From assembly GCA_937952155.1 (NCBI GenBank), contig CALFYH010000090.1:1-8457 (forward strand): a stretch of DNA of 8,457 bases, read 5' to 3'. Of this stretch, positions 1 to 7,132 are shown piece after piece. Source of the stretch: an uncultured Saprospiraceae bacterium (GTDB lineage Bacteria; Bacteroidota; Bacteroidia; Chitinophagales; Saprospiraceae). A program made the translations under genes and the position numbers. The notes below the pieces were generated by a model. That model was not told the DNA's origin. It did not search any database and saw nothing but the letters and a program-made list of their open reading frames with translations. The first letter of the stretch is position 1. Every line of letters begins with the position of its first letter.

Positions 1-1208
1 CAGATATCATCGAAAAATTGGAATATTTCCAAGCTTCTCAAGGCAAGTTTTTGTATGCGCATGTCCATAAACAGGCAGAGAAATGTCTTGAATTAATTAA
101 GACAAAACAATCTACCACTAAAATTGAGATTTGTGGTGACGTACGCAGGATGATGCCTGAAGTCAAAGGCATTGAATTGTTGAGCGATGCCGCGCTAGTA
201 GATATCTTTCCCGAAATCGAGTCTATGGAATATATAGACGACCAATGGTACTTTATGGCAATACCAATATTTATCTATGTTACTGAAAGTGAAAGATTTG
301 ATCAGGAATTATTCAGATTGAACAGTAGTGAATCATTTTATGTTGCTTTTTCTAATGAAGAACTTTCAGTCGGAGACGATCAAATGATATTTAAAAATAA
401 AGGACTGCCATTTATACCTGCTGAATTTAGGGAACATACGGATGCACTTTCCAAAAATGAATCATACATCCAAAATCTGTTAGAAGTTGAAGATATTCAA
501 GGTATTGTGCATAATCATTCTACGTATAGTGATGGCCTCCACACATTAAAAGAAATGGCTGATTATGTGCGAGATTCAGGTTTTAAGTATTTCGTTATTT
601 CAGATCATAGCAAATCAGCAGGCTACGCTTCTGGTCTTAATGAGGAGTCTGTTTTAATGCAATGGAATGAAATTGAAAAATTGAATAACCAATATGCGGA
701 TGGATTTAAAATTTATAAAGGTATAGAAAGCGATATTTTGACCGATGGCTCGCTAGATTATTCAGATGATATTTTGGCAGGATTTGATTTAGTAATTGCT
801 TCAGTACATTCTGTGCTCAATATGGATGAAGAGAAGGCAACTCGACGTTTGATCACAGCTATCGAAAATCCATATACACGCATTTTGGGGCATCCAACAG
901 GTAGATTGTTGTTGGCAAGACGCGGATATCCTGTAGATTATAAAAAAGTCATCGATGCCTGTGCCGCAAATAATGTAGTTATCGAACTCAATGCAAATCC
1001 ACAAAGACTGGATCTGGATTGGACATGGATTCCTTATGCATTAGAAAAGCATGTAAAAGTCGCAATTAATCCAGATGCGCATTCAAAGGAGTCAATTCAT
1101 TATATTAAATATGGTGTTGCTGTTGCTCGAAAAGGTGGATTGACCAAAGATATGTGTTTGAATACAATGAATAAAGAAGCATTTGATCAATGGTTGAGTA
1201 GAAAATAA
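1..1208 (+). CDS. PolX-like protein with PHP phosphoesterase domain (5'-truncated by the window edge)
   Basis: This is the C-terminal part of a family X DNA polymerase/3'-5' exonuclease-like protein. The frame is open from base 3 to the left edge, so the TTG at base 18 is not the real start. Family members are usually about 550-570 residues, so the N-terminal helix-hairpin-helix region lies outside the window. Counting from the TTG codon as residue 1, residues 1-140 are the remnant of the nucleotidyltransferase part, including the GLPFIPAEFRE block (129-139) that normally closes the palm/thumb. Residues 160-396 are a PHP domain with a full metal site: HNHSTYSDG (H165, H167), SDH (D196, H197), GIE (E237), VHS (H264), GHP (H292) and PDAH (D353, H355). 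The polymerase signature is degenerate: GDVRR (40-44) stands for GSxRR, and the expected DxD pair is replaced by GIE in KGIELL (50-55). I infer a Mn/Zn-dependent phosphoesterase or nuclease, possibly in DNA repair, with no nucleotide transfer. Family identity is near certain; loss of polymerase activity is inferred. Confidence 0.9.
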   Translation, partial: DIIEKLEYFQASQGKFLYAHVHKQAEKCLELIKTKQSTTKIEICGDVRRMMPEVKGIELLSDAALVDIFPEIESMEYIDDQWYFMAIPIFIYVTESERFDQELFRLNSSESFYVAFSNEELSVGDDQMIFKNKGLPFIPAEFREHTDALSKNESYIQNLLEVEDIQGIVHNHSTYSDGLHTLKEMADYVRDSGFKYFVISDHSKSAGYASGLNEESVLMQWNEIEKLNNQYADGFKIYKGIESDILTDGSLDYSDDILAGFDLVIASVHSVLNMDEEKATRRLITAIENPYTRILGHPTGRLLLARRGYPVDYKKVIDACAANNVVIELNANPQRLDLDWTWIPYALEKHVKVAINPDAHSKESIHYIKYGVAVARKGGLTKDMCLNTMNKEAFDQWLSRK

Positions 1209-1223
1209 TTTTTGTTTATTTCC

Positions 1224-1254
1224 AAAAAAAAGGAGAACCCAATTTGAGTTCTCC
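1224..1254 (-). terminator. Intrinsic terminator of the minus-strand OmpA/HhH pair
   Basis: A perfect 7-bp stem, GGAGAAC (1232-1238) with GTTCTCC (1248-1254), encloses a 9-nt loop. Read on the minus strand, it is followed at once by eight T (the A-run 1224-1231). It lies about 50 bp past the stop codon of the gene ending at 1303. On the plus strand no U-tract follows the stem, so it should work mainly for minus-strand transcripts, although it sits between two convergent genes. Confidence 0.8.
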
Positions 1255-1302
1255 AACATTTAATTAAAAACTATAAATTATTAAAAATGCAACTAAAAGC
1301 TA

Positions 1303-2274
1303 CTATTTCTTGACTTTACCAGCATTAAGGAAATCTTGATACTTTTGCAATTCATCCCATTTGCCATCTGCCGCCATGCCTGATTGTTCTGGCCAAGTAC
1401 CAGGATCGGCCAATGCAAATCTTGGACCAGCAGCAGTCAGAATTTCTTGAATTCTAGATACCGAAGTTTCAGATAAAGCTCGCCAAGTTTTTATACCAGC
1501 AGCATGCATCAGTTCTTCTATTTTTGGTCCAATGCCTTCAACAGCTTTCAAATCATCTTGTGCCCATCTGCGAAGGACACCAGCTTTGATCAACCATTTT
1601 TCGAGTTTGGAGTCCGTTTCACCATTGGTAGCGGTATCACTTCTGCCTGTATCCAGCGTTTTTTGCAAAGCAATGAGGTCATTCCACTTGCGTTGGTCAG
1701 CTAGAGATGCTTGTTGTGGCCATGTATTAGGATCTATGATTCTATATTTATCGCCATATTTAGATAAGATGTTTCTTAGAGATTCCCCATTCATACCAGC
1801 CAGTGCACTGAAGTGTTTAACGCCATTTTCATGGAGAACTTCTTCCATTTTAGGCCCTATGCCTTCGATTATCTGCAACTTATCTTGACCTATGGCAGCA
1901 AACCATTTGTCATCACTGCTTGCCGCTGCAAAAGAAACAGATTCTGATGATTGTTTAGTTTTATGGCCTGAGGTAGCTGCAATACCTACATGAGTGGTAC
2001 TAGGCGCTTTGGCTGCTTCCAATTCAAGTTCTCTCAATCTACCTCTGAGCATCGAAACATTTCCTTCAGCTTCTATTCGGTTTTTGCGGCAAGTTTCCAG
2101 ATCTGCTTCGAGACCACCAATTTTCATATTCAATTCGTTTATTTTAGCTTCCAAGGATGCCACCATATCTTTGAATCTACTCCATAATAAATAACCTAAT
2201 CCAAGACCCAATAAAAATGGGAGTAACCAAGTCAACCACCAAGGAATATCACAAAATGAAAATAATACTATCAT
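1303..2274 (-). CDS. Membrane-anchored coiled-coil protein with two helix-hairpin-helix-like repeats
   Basis: Residues 11-31 form one hydrophobic segment (PWWLTWLLPFLLGLGLGYLL), followed by WSRFK, which suggests the C-terminus is cytoplasmic. Residues 34-90 are rich in charged and leucine residues and look like a coiled coil. A low-complexity linker (90-125) follows. Two copies of a module of about 80 residues come next: 131-210 and 240-319. Each begins with an EGIGPK turn (137-142 and 246-251), typical of helix-hairpin-helix folds, and ends with a DPxTWPxQ block (181-188 and 290-297) and a KW..L...Q..L..G tail. Such modules are often annotated as predicted flap-endonuclease-like or H3TH domains. 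No nuclease active site is visible, so nucleic-acid binding is only inferred. The ATG at 2274 is chosen because it includes the membrane segment. There is no Shine-Dalgarno sequence. The gene lies 22 bp downstream of the OmpA-type gene, probably in one operon. The biological role is unknown. Confidence 0.85.
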   Translation of the reverse strand: MIVLFSFCDIPWWLTWLLPFLLGLGLGYLLWSRFKDMVASLEAKINELNMKIGGLEADLETCRKNRIEAEGNVSMLRGRLRELELEAAKAPSTTHVGIAATSGHKTKQSSESVSFAAASSDDKWFAAIGQDKLQIIEGIGPKMEEVLHENGVKHFSALAGMNGESLRNILSKYGDKYRIIDPNTWPQQASLADQRKWNDLIALQKTLDTGRSDTATNGETDSKLEKWLIKAGVLRRWAQDDLKAVEGIGPKIEELMHAAGIKTWRALSETSVSRIQEILTAAGPRFALADPGTWPEQSGMAADGKWDELQKYQDFLNAGKVKK

Positions 2275-2296
2275 GATTTATATTTTAATTTAAAGG

Positions 2297-3088
2297 TTAT
2301 TTAATGATTTTCAATTCCGTTCTACGGTTTTTTGCTCTGCCTTCATCAGTCGTATTTTCTGCTACTGGCATAGATTCTCCTTTGGAATCCACATTTATTT
2401 TGGATGCACTTACACCCTGAGCTACCAAATAAGATTTTACAATTTCGGCTCTTTTTCTACCTAATATAATATTTGAAGCATCAGAACCGACATCATCTGT
2501 ATGTCCAGTCAGAGAGATAGATTCACCTGATTTATTGACCCTTTCAGCAACATCATTTAGGTATGATTCTACCTCTGCATTATTGAGTTTTTGTGTAGAA
2601 TTGAATGGGAAATATATCAATGTGCCATCTGCTGTTTCTTTGATATTTGCTGTGCGGATTCGTGCTGCAAAAGAAACTGCTTCTTCATTAATATTGATAC
2701 GTCCATTATCGCAATCTACCGCCTTGGATATTAAAATAATATGGTCATCGGGCACGTTTGAAAACTGTTTGCGTACTTCGGCAGCTCTCGACATTCCGAT
2801 AGCTTCATTTTCTGGCGGTGTAAGATTGGTACAATACCAGCCAGTAATTTCCAATGAAGAAGTATCATTGGCAAACTGGGTCAAGGAGTCTCTCATTTTA
2901 AGCCAACCTTCACCTATGATAGGATTTGAATTATTATAACTAAAGAGAATTGGACCTGTTTTATGAATTGTAACAGGCACTACAGAAACATTCTTCTCTC
3001 CAGCACAACAAGTTTGTTTATCTCGGTAAAAAAGCCAGCCTAATATGAGCCAAAGTAACATTAAAAATGCTATTAAAAATGATCTCAT
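2297..3088 (-). CDS. OmpA-family protein with N-terminal membrane anchor and two OmpA-like domains, the first degenerate
   Basis: Residues 4-20 are a hydrophobic signal-anchor-like segment. I see no lipobox and no clear cleavage site, so it is probably retained as a membrane anchor. Residues 155-263 form a good OmpA C-terminal domain: the entry strand GTLIYFPFNS, then TGHTDDVGSDASN (194-206), LGRKRAE (209-215) and NRRTELKI (254-261). The two residues known in this family to contact peptidoglycan, the Asp of HTD (D198) and the Arg of KRA (R213), are present. Residues 45-122 look like a second, diverged copy: LEITGWYCTN (79-88) and NEAIGMSRAAEV (94-105) align without gaps to the second domain, with N94 and R101 kept but HTD replaced by WYC. 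The protein likely sits in the inner membrane and reaches peptidoglycan in the periplasm. It is the first gene of a probable two-gene operon. The family call is firm; the exact function is not known. Confidence 0.88.
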   Translation of the reverse strand: MRSFLIAFLMLLWLILGWLFYRDKQTCCAGEKNVSVVPVTIHKTGPILFSYNNSNPIIGEGWLKMRDSLTQFANDTSSLEITGWYCTNLTPPENEAIGMSRAAEVRKQFSNVPDDHIILISKAVDCDNGRININEEAVSFAARIRTANIKETADGTLIYFPFNSTQKLNNAEVESYLNDVAERVNKSGESISLTGHTDDVGSDASNIILGRKRAEIVKSYLVAQGVSASKINVDSKGESMPVAENTTDEGRAKNRRTELKIIK

Positions 3089-3125
3089 ATAAAATGTTGG
3101 TTTAATATGTAAATAAAATATCGCA

Positions 3126-3154
3126 GAAATTTAACAATATTTTATGAAATCCAA
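3126..3154 (-). promoter_or_regulatory. Candidate Bacteroidota-type promoter for the OmpA/HhH pair
   Basis: On the minus strand TAAATTTC (3133-3126) matches the -7 consensus TAnnTTTG at all but the last base. TTG (3154-3152) stands 18 nt upstream as a possible -33 element. Transcription would start around 3120, about 30 nt before the ATG at 3088. Such matches arise often by chance in AT-rich DNA. A full TATATTTG match lies further upstream (3267-3260) but has no -33 partner. Confidence 0.25.
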
Positions 3155-3364
3155 TAATTTTAGATGATAAATTAATATTGCCTATAGTAAATTGTAATAA
3201 TTTATTTTATAAACAGTAAATTTAAACATTTTTATAGGTCAATAATTAGGTTTTACGATCAAATATATCATGGAAGTAGTGGAAGTTATATACTTTATAG
3301 TCTTATATCTTCGTTTTTTTAAAGTGTTTGTATTCTACAATTGATTCAAAGTATAAAAAAAATT

Positions 3365-3376
3365 CGTAATATTACG
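3365..3376. repeat. 12-bp perfect palindrome upstream of the YfhO gene
   Basis: CGTAATATTACG is its own reverse complement and ends 26 nt before the ATG at 3403. The position would suit an operator or a small 5'-UTR element. A palindrome of this length is expected a couple of times by chance in a window this size, so function is unproven. Confidence 0.3.
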
Positions 3377-3402
3377 CCATTAATTTAATACCCTTTTAGC
3401 TT

Positions 3403-5808
3403 ATGAATATTGAATTCAAAACCATTTATCCGTATCTAATACCTGTACTTCTGATAATTATTGTCAATGTTATGTACTTTATGCCGCAATTTGAAGGTAA
3501 GGTAGTTAGACAAGGTGACATCATCCAGCATGTAGGTATGTCAAAGGAAGCCACGGATTACAGGGAGAAAACTGGAGAAGAAGCGCTTTGGACCAATGCA
3601 ATGTTTGGAGGAATGCCAACTTATCAAATTTCTGCCAAACCAAAAAATAATTTATTAACTTACGTCGAAAAGACAATGTCTTTGTATATAGGCCGACCTG
3701 CTGGATATTTTATAGCTGGAATGCTTGGGTTTTATGTTTTGATGTTGCTTTTAGGTGTTAATCCTTGGTTGAGTTTATTAGGAGCATTTTTATTTGGGTT
3801 TACAACCAATAACTTTACGCTATTTGAAGCTGGACACAATTCAAAGTTAATGGCAATAATGACAAGTGCTCCGGTAATAGCAGGTGTCCTTTTGATTTTT
3901 AAGGAAAAATATTTACTTGGTGCAGCAGTGTTTGGGGTAGCTTTGGGTGTGAATATTGCTGCCAATCACCCTCAAATGACATATTATTTGGCACTTTGTA
4001 TGGCAATACTTGTGGTTATCCAATTTGTAAAAAGTCTAAAATCTGGGCAATTGGCAGCTTTCGGAAAAGCAATAAGCATTATGTCAATAGTTGCAATTTT
4101 GTCTATTGGTTCTTCAGCATCCAAGCTTTGGACCACCTATGAATATACTAAAGAAACCATGCGTGGAGGCCAGATACTTAAACCTGACCCAAGTTCCGCA
4201 GCTAGTGCAGATGCTAAGGGTGGCTTGGAATGGGATTATGCTATGCAGTGGAGCAATGGTTTTGGAGATGTATTAGCCACTTTTATTCCTAAAGTAGTCG
4301 GAGGTGGATCAGGAGAATGGTTGGATGGTAAATCATCCTTAGGTAAAGCAGTCGGACAAAGACAACCATTTCAATTTGGAACGTACTTCGGGTCATTGCC
4401 ATTTACTAGTGGACCTGCGTACTTTGGTGTTGTTGCCTTTTTCTTATTTATATTGGGACTTTGGGTTGTAAAGGGGGAAATAAAATGGTGGATACTTGGT
4501 GCGGTTTTATTTACAATTTTACTTTCTATGGGCAAGCATTTTGAGATATTAAATCGACTTATGTTTGAGTATTTCCCTATGTTCAATAAATTTAGGGCGC
4601 CATCTTCCATACTCAGTGTCACAGCTATTTTTATACCTATTCTCGGCGTATTGGCACTTTCGGATATTATCAAATCAGATAAAAAAGATCAATTTTTAAA
4701 ACCACTTTTGATATCATCTGGCATATTAAGTGGTATTTCATTAATATTATGGTTGGCTGGTGGATCATTTTTTGATTTTAGTGCTCCAGGAGATGAACAG
4801 TTCGAACAAATCAAAGATGCGGTAATTGACCAGAGAGCTGAAATGTTATCTTCATCTGCAATGCGCAGTTTATTTTTCATAGTTTTGGTAGCTGGTGTAC
4901 TTTATGGATATATCAAAGGTATGGTCAATCAAATGGTGATGATTTCTATAGTTTCGATCTTGGGATTATTTGATTTGGTACAAGTAGGTAAAGGATACCT
5001 TGATAAAAGAGATTTTGTAAGTAAATCAACCTACAAGTCTGAGTTTGAACCTAGACAAGTGGATACCCAAATTTTACAAGATAAGGACCCAAATTTCAGA
5101 GTACTGGATGCAACAGTTAATACATTTAATTCAGCATCAACATCATATTTTCATAAGACTATCGGTGGGTATAGTGCTGTAAAAATGCAAAGATACCAGG
5201 ATTTGATAGAACGGCATATTTCAAAAAATAATCAGGCTGTGTTTAACATGTTGAACACCAAGTATTTTATATTCAAAGGGCAAGATGGAACTCCTACTGC
5301 CCAATTGAATCCTGCGGCGCTTGGTAATGCTTGGTTTGTAAATAATATAAGAATCGTGCCCGATGCTAATGCTGAGATAGATTCTCTTACGGGCTTTGAT
5401 CCTGCTGGCGATGCCATTGTTCATGCTGAGTTTAAAGATTATGTTTCTGGTCTAAAGCCTTCAAAAAATGGAAGTATTACACTTGCTTCATACTCTCCCA
5501 ATACAGTCGAGTATGAAAGTAACACTGAAGGTGAGCAGTTAGCTGTATTTTCTGAAATATGGTACGGTCCAAATAAAGGATGGCAAGCTTATGTAGATGG
5601 CAAAGCCGTAGATCACATACGTGCTGATTATGTCTTAAGAGCAATGAAAGTGCCGAGTGGTAAACATAAGATCACTTTTGAATTCAAACCAAAGGCATAT
5701 TATCTTGGAGAAACCATAAGTTTGATATCATCTAGCATATTATTGGCTTTGCTTGCTTTCGTGATCTTCAAAGCATTTCGAAAGGGTGAAGAAGTTAGTG
5801 TAGCGTAG
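3403..5808 (+). CDS. YfhO-family polytopic membrane protein
   Basis: The protein has 801 residues and about 13-14 hydrophobic segments: one near 10-28, a cluster from about 100 to 240, more between 340 and 527, and one at 770-790. The first extracytoplasmic loop (29-99) carries RQGDIIQH (36-43), where this family has a conserved acidic residue. The WDYAMQWSNG (277-286) and YFGSLPFTSGPAYFG (328-342) blocks are typical of YfhO. A soluble domain (about 535-768) ends in GWQAYVDGK (726-734) and PSGKHKITFEFKP (751-763), the family's usual C-terminal pattern. YfhO proteins resemble GT-C glycosyltransferases; in Gram-positive bacteria they take part in adding sugars to lipoteichoic acid, while their role in Bacteroidota is unknown. 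The start is fixed by an in-frame TAG at 3397-3399, two codons before the ATG. It is the first gene of the operon, followed 10 bp later by a glycosyltransferase gene, which supports a role in surface glycan assembly. Confidence 0.9.
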   Translation: MNIEFKTIYPYLIPVLLIIIVNVMYFMPQFEGKVVRQGDIIQHVGMSKEATDYREKTGEEALWTNAMFGGMPTYQISAKPKNNLLTYVEKTMSLYIGRPAGYFIAGMLGFYVLMLLLGVNPWLSLLGAFLFGFTTNNFTLFEAGHNSKLMAIMTSAPVIAGVLLIFKEKYLLGAAVFGVALGVNIAANHPQMTYYLALCMAILVVIQFVKSLKSGQLAAFGKAISIMSIVAILSIGSSASKLWTTYEYTKETMRGGQILKPDPSSAASADAKGGLEWDYAMQWSNGFGDVLATFIPKVVGGGSGEWLDGKSSLGKAVGQRQPFQFGTYFGSLPFTSGPAYFGVVAFFLFILGLWVVKGEIKWWILGAVLFTILLSMGKHFEILNRLMFEYFPMFNKFRAPSSILSVTAIFIPILGVLALSDIIKSDKKDQFLKPLLISSGILSGISLILWLAGGSFFDFSAPGDEQFEQIKDAVIDQRAEMLSSSAMRSLFFIVLVAGVLYGYIKGMVNQMVMISIVSILGLFDLVQVGKGYLDKRDFVSKSTYKSEFEPRQVDTQILQDKDPNFRVLDATVNTFNSASTSYFHKTIGGYSAVKMQRYQDLIERHISKNNQAVFNMLNTKYFIFKGQDGTPTAQLNPAALGNAWFVNNIRIVPDANAEIDSLTGFDPAGDAIVHAEFKDYVSGLKPSKNGSITLASYSPNTVEYESNTEGEQLAVFSEIWYGPNKGWQAYVDGKAVDHIRADYVLRAMKVPSGKHKITFEFKPKAYYLGETISLISSSILLALLAFVIFKAFRKGEEVSVA

Positions 5809-5818
5809 AAAACAGATC

Positions 5819-7120
5819 ATGAAAAAAGTCCTGATCATCACTTATTACTGGCCACCTGCTGGAGGCGGAGGTGTACAGCGATGGGTCAAATTTGTAAAAT
5901 ATCTTAGAGATTTCGGGTGGGAACCAATTGTGTTTACTGTTGAAGGAGGCAGTTATCCGATTTTAGATGCATCATTGGAAAATGAAATTCCTCAAGGAAT
6001 AGAAGTGATAAAATCGCCCATATTTGAGCCTTATGGTTGGTATAATAAAATGTTAGGCAAAGGAAAAAATGAAAAGGTAGCCGCCAACTTTCTTTCTGAA
6101 GGCAAAAAATTGGGTTGGAAGGACAGATTTGCAGTTTGGATTAGAGGCAATTTTTTCATACCTGATGCTAGGGCATTTTGGGTGAAACCATCAATTAAGT
6201 TATTGGATCAGTATCTTGTTGATCACAGAATAGATGTGATGGTTAGTTCCGGCCCGCCACATTCTTGTCACCTGATAGCTCACGGCATCAAAAAAAAACA
6301 TGATCTTCCTTGGATCGTTGATTATCGTGATCCTTGGACACAGATAGATTATTTCAATGATTTGGGGCTAACAAAGTGGGCAAGAAATCGACATATTTCG
6401 TTGGAGAAAAAAGTGTTAAATGGATGTGATATCATCGTAACTGTAGGTAAAACCATGGCAGAGGATTTGATTTCCATTACCAAAAATAGAAGTCAAGTCA
6501 TCACAAATGGTTTTGATGATGCGGATAGAGCCAATGCAGAAACCAAATTGGATGCAGAATTTACAATAACCTATATCGGGACTATGAATGACGCACGAAA
6601 TCCTTTGGTTTTGTGGGAAGTTTTGTCCCAACTTAAGAAGGAAAATCACCCTTTAATAAATAAAATAAAAGTAAAACTTATAGGCAAACCAGAGCAATTG
6701 GTCAAAGATAGTATTCAAAAGTATGAGATAACTGAACTGATAGAATTTTGTGGTTATGTACCGCATAAGGAAGCAATTCAGTATCAAAATAGTGCTAGAA
6801 TTCTATTGCTTATAATCAACCGGACATCAAATAATAAATCAATTTTGACTGGTAAGATATTTGAATACATAGCATCAGGCAGACCCATTTTATGTATTGG
6901 ACCAGCTGATGGGGACGCAGCTTCTATATTGGATGAAGCAAATTGTGGTTCTATTTTTGATTATGAAGATGTCGTTGGGATAAAGAAATATTTGACCGAT
7001 GCTTATACTGATTATTTGAATAATGCTACTCAACAAGCAGTAACATCAGTGGAATTATATTCAAGAAAAAATCTAACCAAAAAACTGGCCGAATTGTTAA
7101 ATGAAATTTCAAAAAAATAA
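5819..7120 (+). CDS. Glycosyltransferase, GT-B fold, family 4 type
   Basis: This is a soluble, cytoplasmic-type GT-B enzyme of 433 residues that should transfer a sugar from a nucleotide donor; the sugar and acceptor cannot be told from sequence. The N-terminal domain opens with KVLIITYYWPPAGGGGVQR (3-21), the glycine-rich acceptor-side loop of this group. SSGPPHSCHLIA (143-154) and DYRDPW (168-173) follow. The donor domain shows ITNGFD (228-233), TYIGT (251-255), LIGK (287-290) and GKIFEYIASGRPIL (345-358). In the usual E-x7-E pair, the second Glu is E349, while the first position is S341; this substitution seems common in the subgroup. The ATG lies 10 bp after the YfhO stop codon, and the stop codon lies 12 bp before the epimerase start, so the three genes are almost surely cotranscribed. 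No membrane segment is evident. Confidence 0.92.
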   Translation: MKKVLIITYYWPPAGGGGVQRWVKFVKYLRDFGWEPIVFTVEGGSYPILDASLENEIPQGIEVIKSPIFEPYGWYNKMLGKGKNEKVAANFLSEGKKLGWKDRFAVWIRGNFFIPDARAFWVKPSIKLLDQYLVDHRIDVMVSSGPPHSCHLIAHGIKKKHDLPWIVDYRDPWTQIDYFNDLGLTKWARNRHISLEKKVLNGCDIIVTVGKTMAEDLISITKNRSQVITNGFDDADRANAETKLDAEFTITYIGTMNDARNPLVLWEVLSQLKKENHPLINKIKVKLIGKPEQLVKDSIQKYEITELIEFCGYVPHKEAIQYQNSARILLLIINRTSNNKSILTGKIFEYIASGRPILCIGPADGDAASILDEANCGSIFDYEDVVGIKKYLTDAYTDYLNNATQQAVTSVELYSRKNLTKKLAELLNEISKK

Positions 7121-7132
7121 AATATCAAAACG

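Larger units (their letters stand above)
3089..3402. other. Divergent AT-rich intergenic region of 314 bp
   Basis: This stretch separates the minus-strand OmpA gene from the plus-strand YfhO gene and must hold the promoters of both. I see no ORF with coding character, no RNA gene and no strong hairpin terminator. It is markedly richer in A and T than the flanking genes. No convincing -33/-7 pair is visible for the plus-strand operon; TTTG at 3327-3330 is the nearest -33-like element, but no good TAnnTTTG follows at a suitable distance. A 12-bp palindrome at 3365-3376 is listed separately. Confidence 0.7.

Noticed and set aside
18..20. TTG as the start codon of the PolX-like gene
   Set aside because: The frame continues to the left edge with family-like sequence (DIIEK), and the N-terminal half of the family is missing, so the gene begins outside the window.
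1532..1888. A 118-codon plus-strand ORF antisense to the HhH-like gene
   Set aside because: It mirrors the tandem repeats on the true strand and shows no motif of its own.
2535..2939. A 134-codon plus-strand ORF antisense to the OmpA-type gene
   Set aside because: It is a shadow of the OmpA frame, whose conserved motifs fix the minus strand as coding; the antisense peptide has no recognisable domain.
3260..3267. Full TAnnTTTG match (TATATTTG) on the minus strand upstream of the OmpA gene
   Set aside because: No TTG or TTTG lies at the expected -33 spacing, and it would give a leader of about 165 nt; a chance match is likely in such AT-rich DNA.
6842..6883. Loss of the first Glu of the E-x7-E motif in the GT4 enzyme (S341) as a sign of inactivity
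   Set aside because: This position varies in GT4 enzymes of the GKxFEY type, and the rest of the donor site looks intact.
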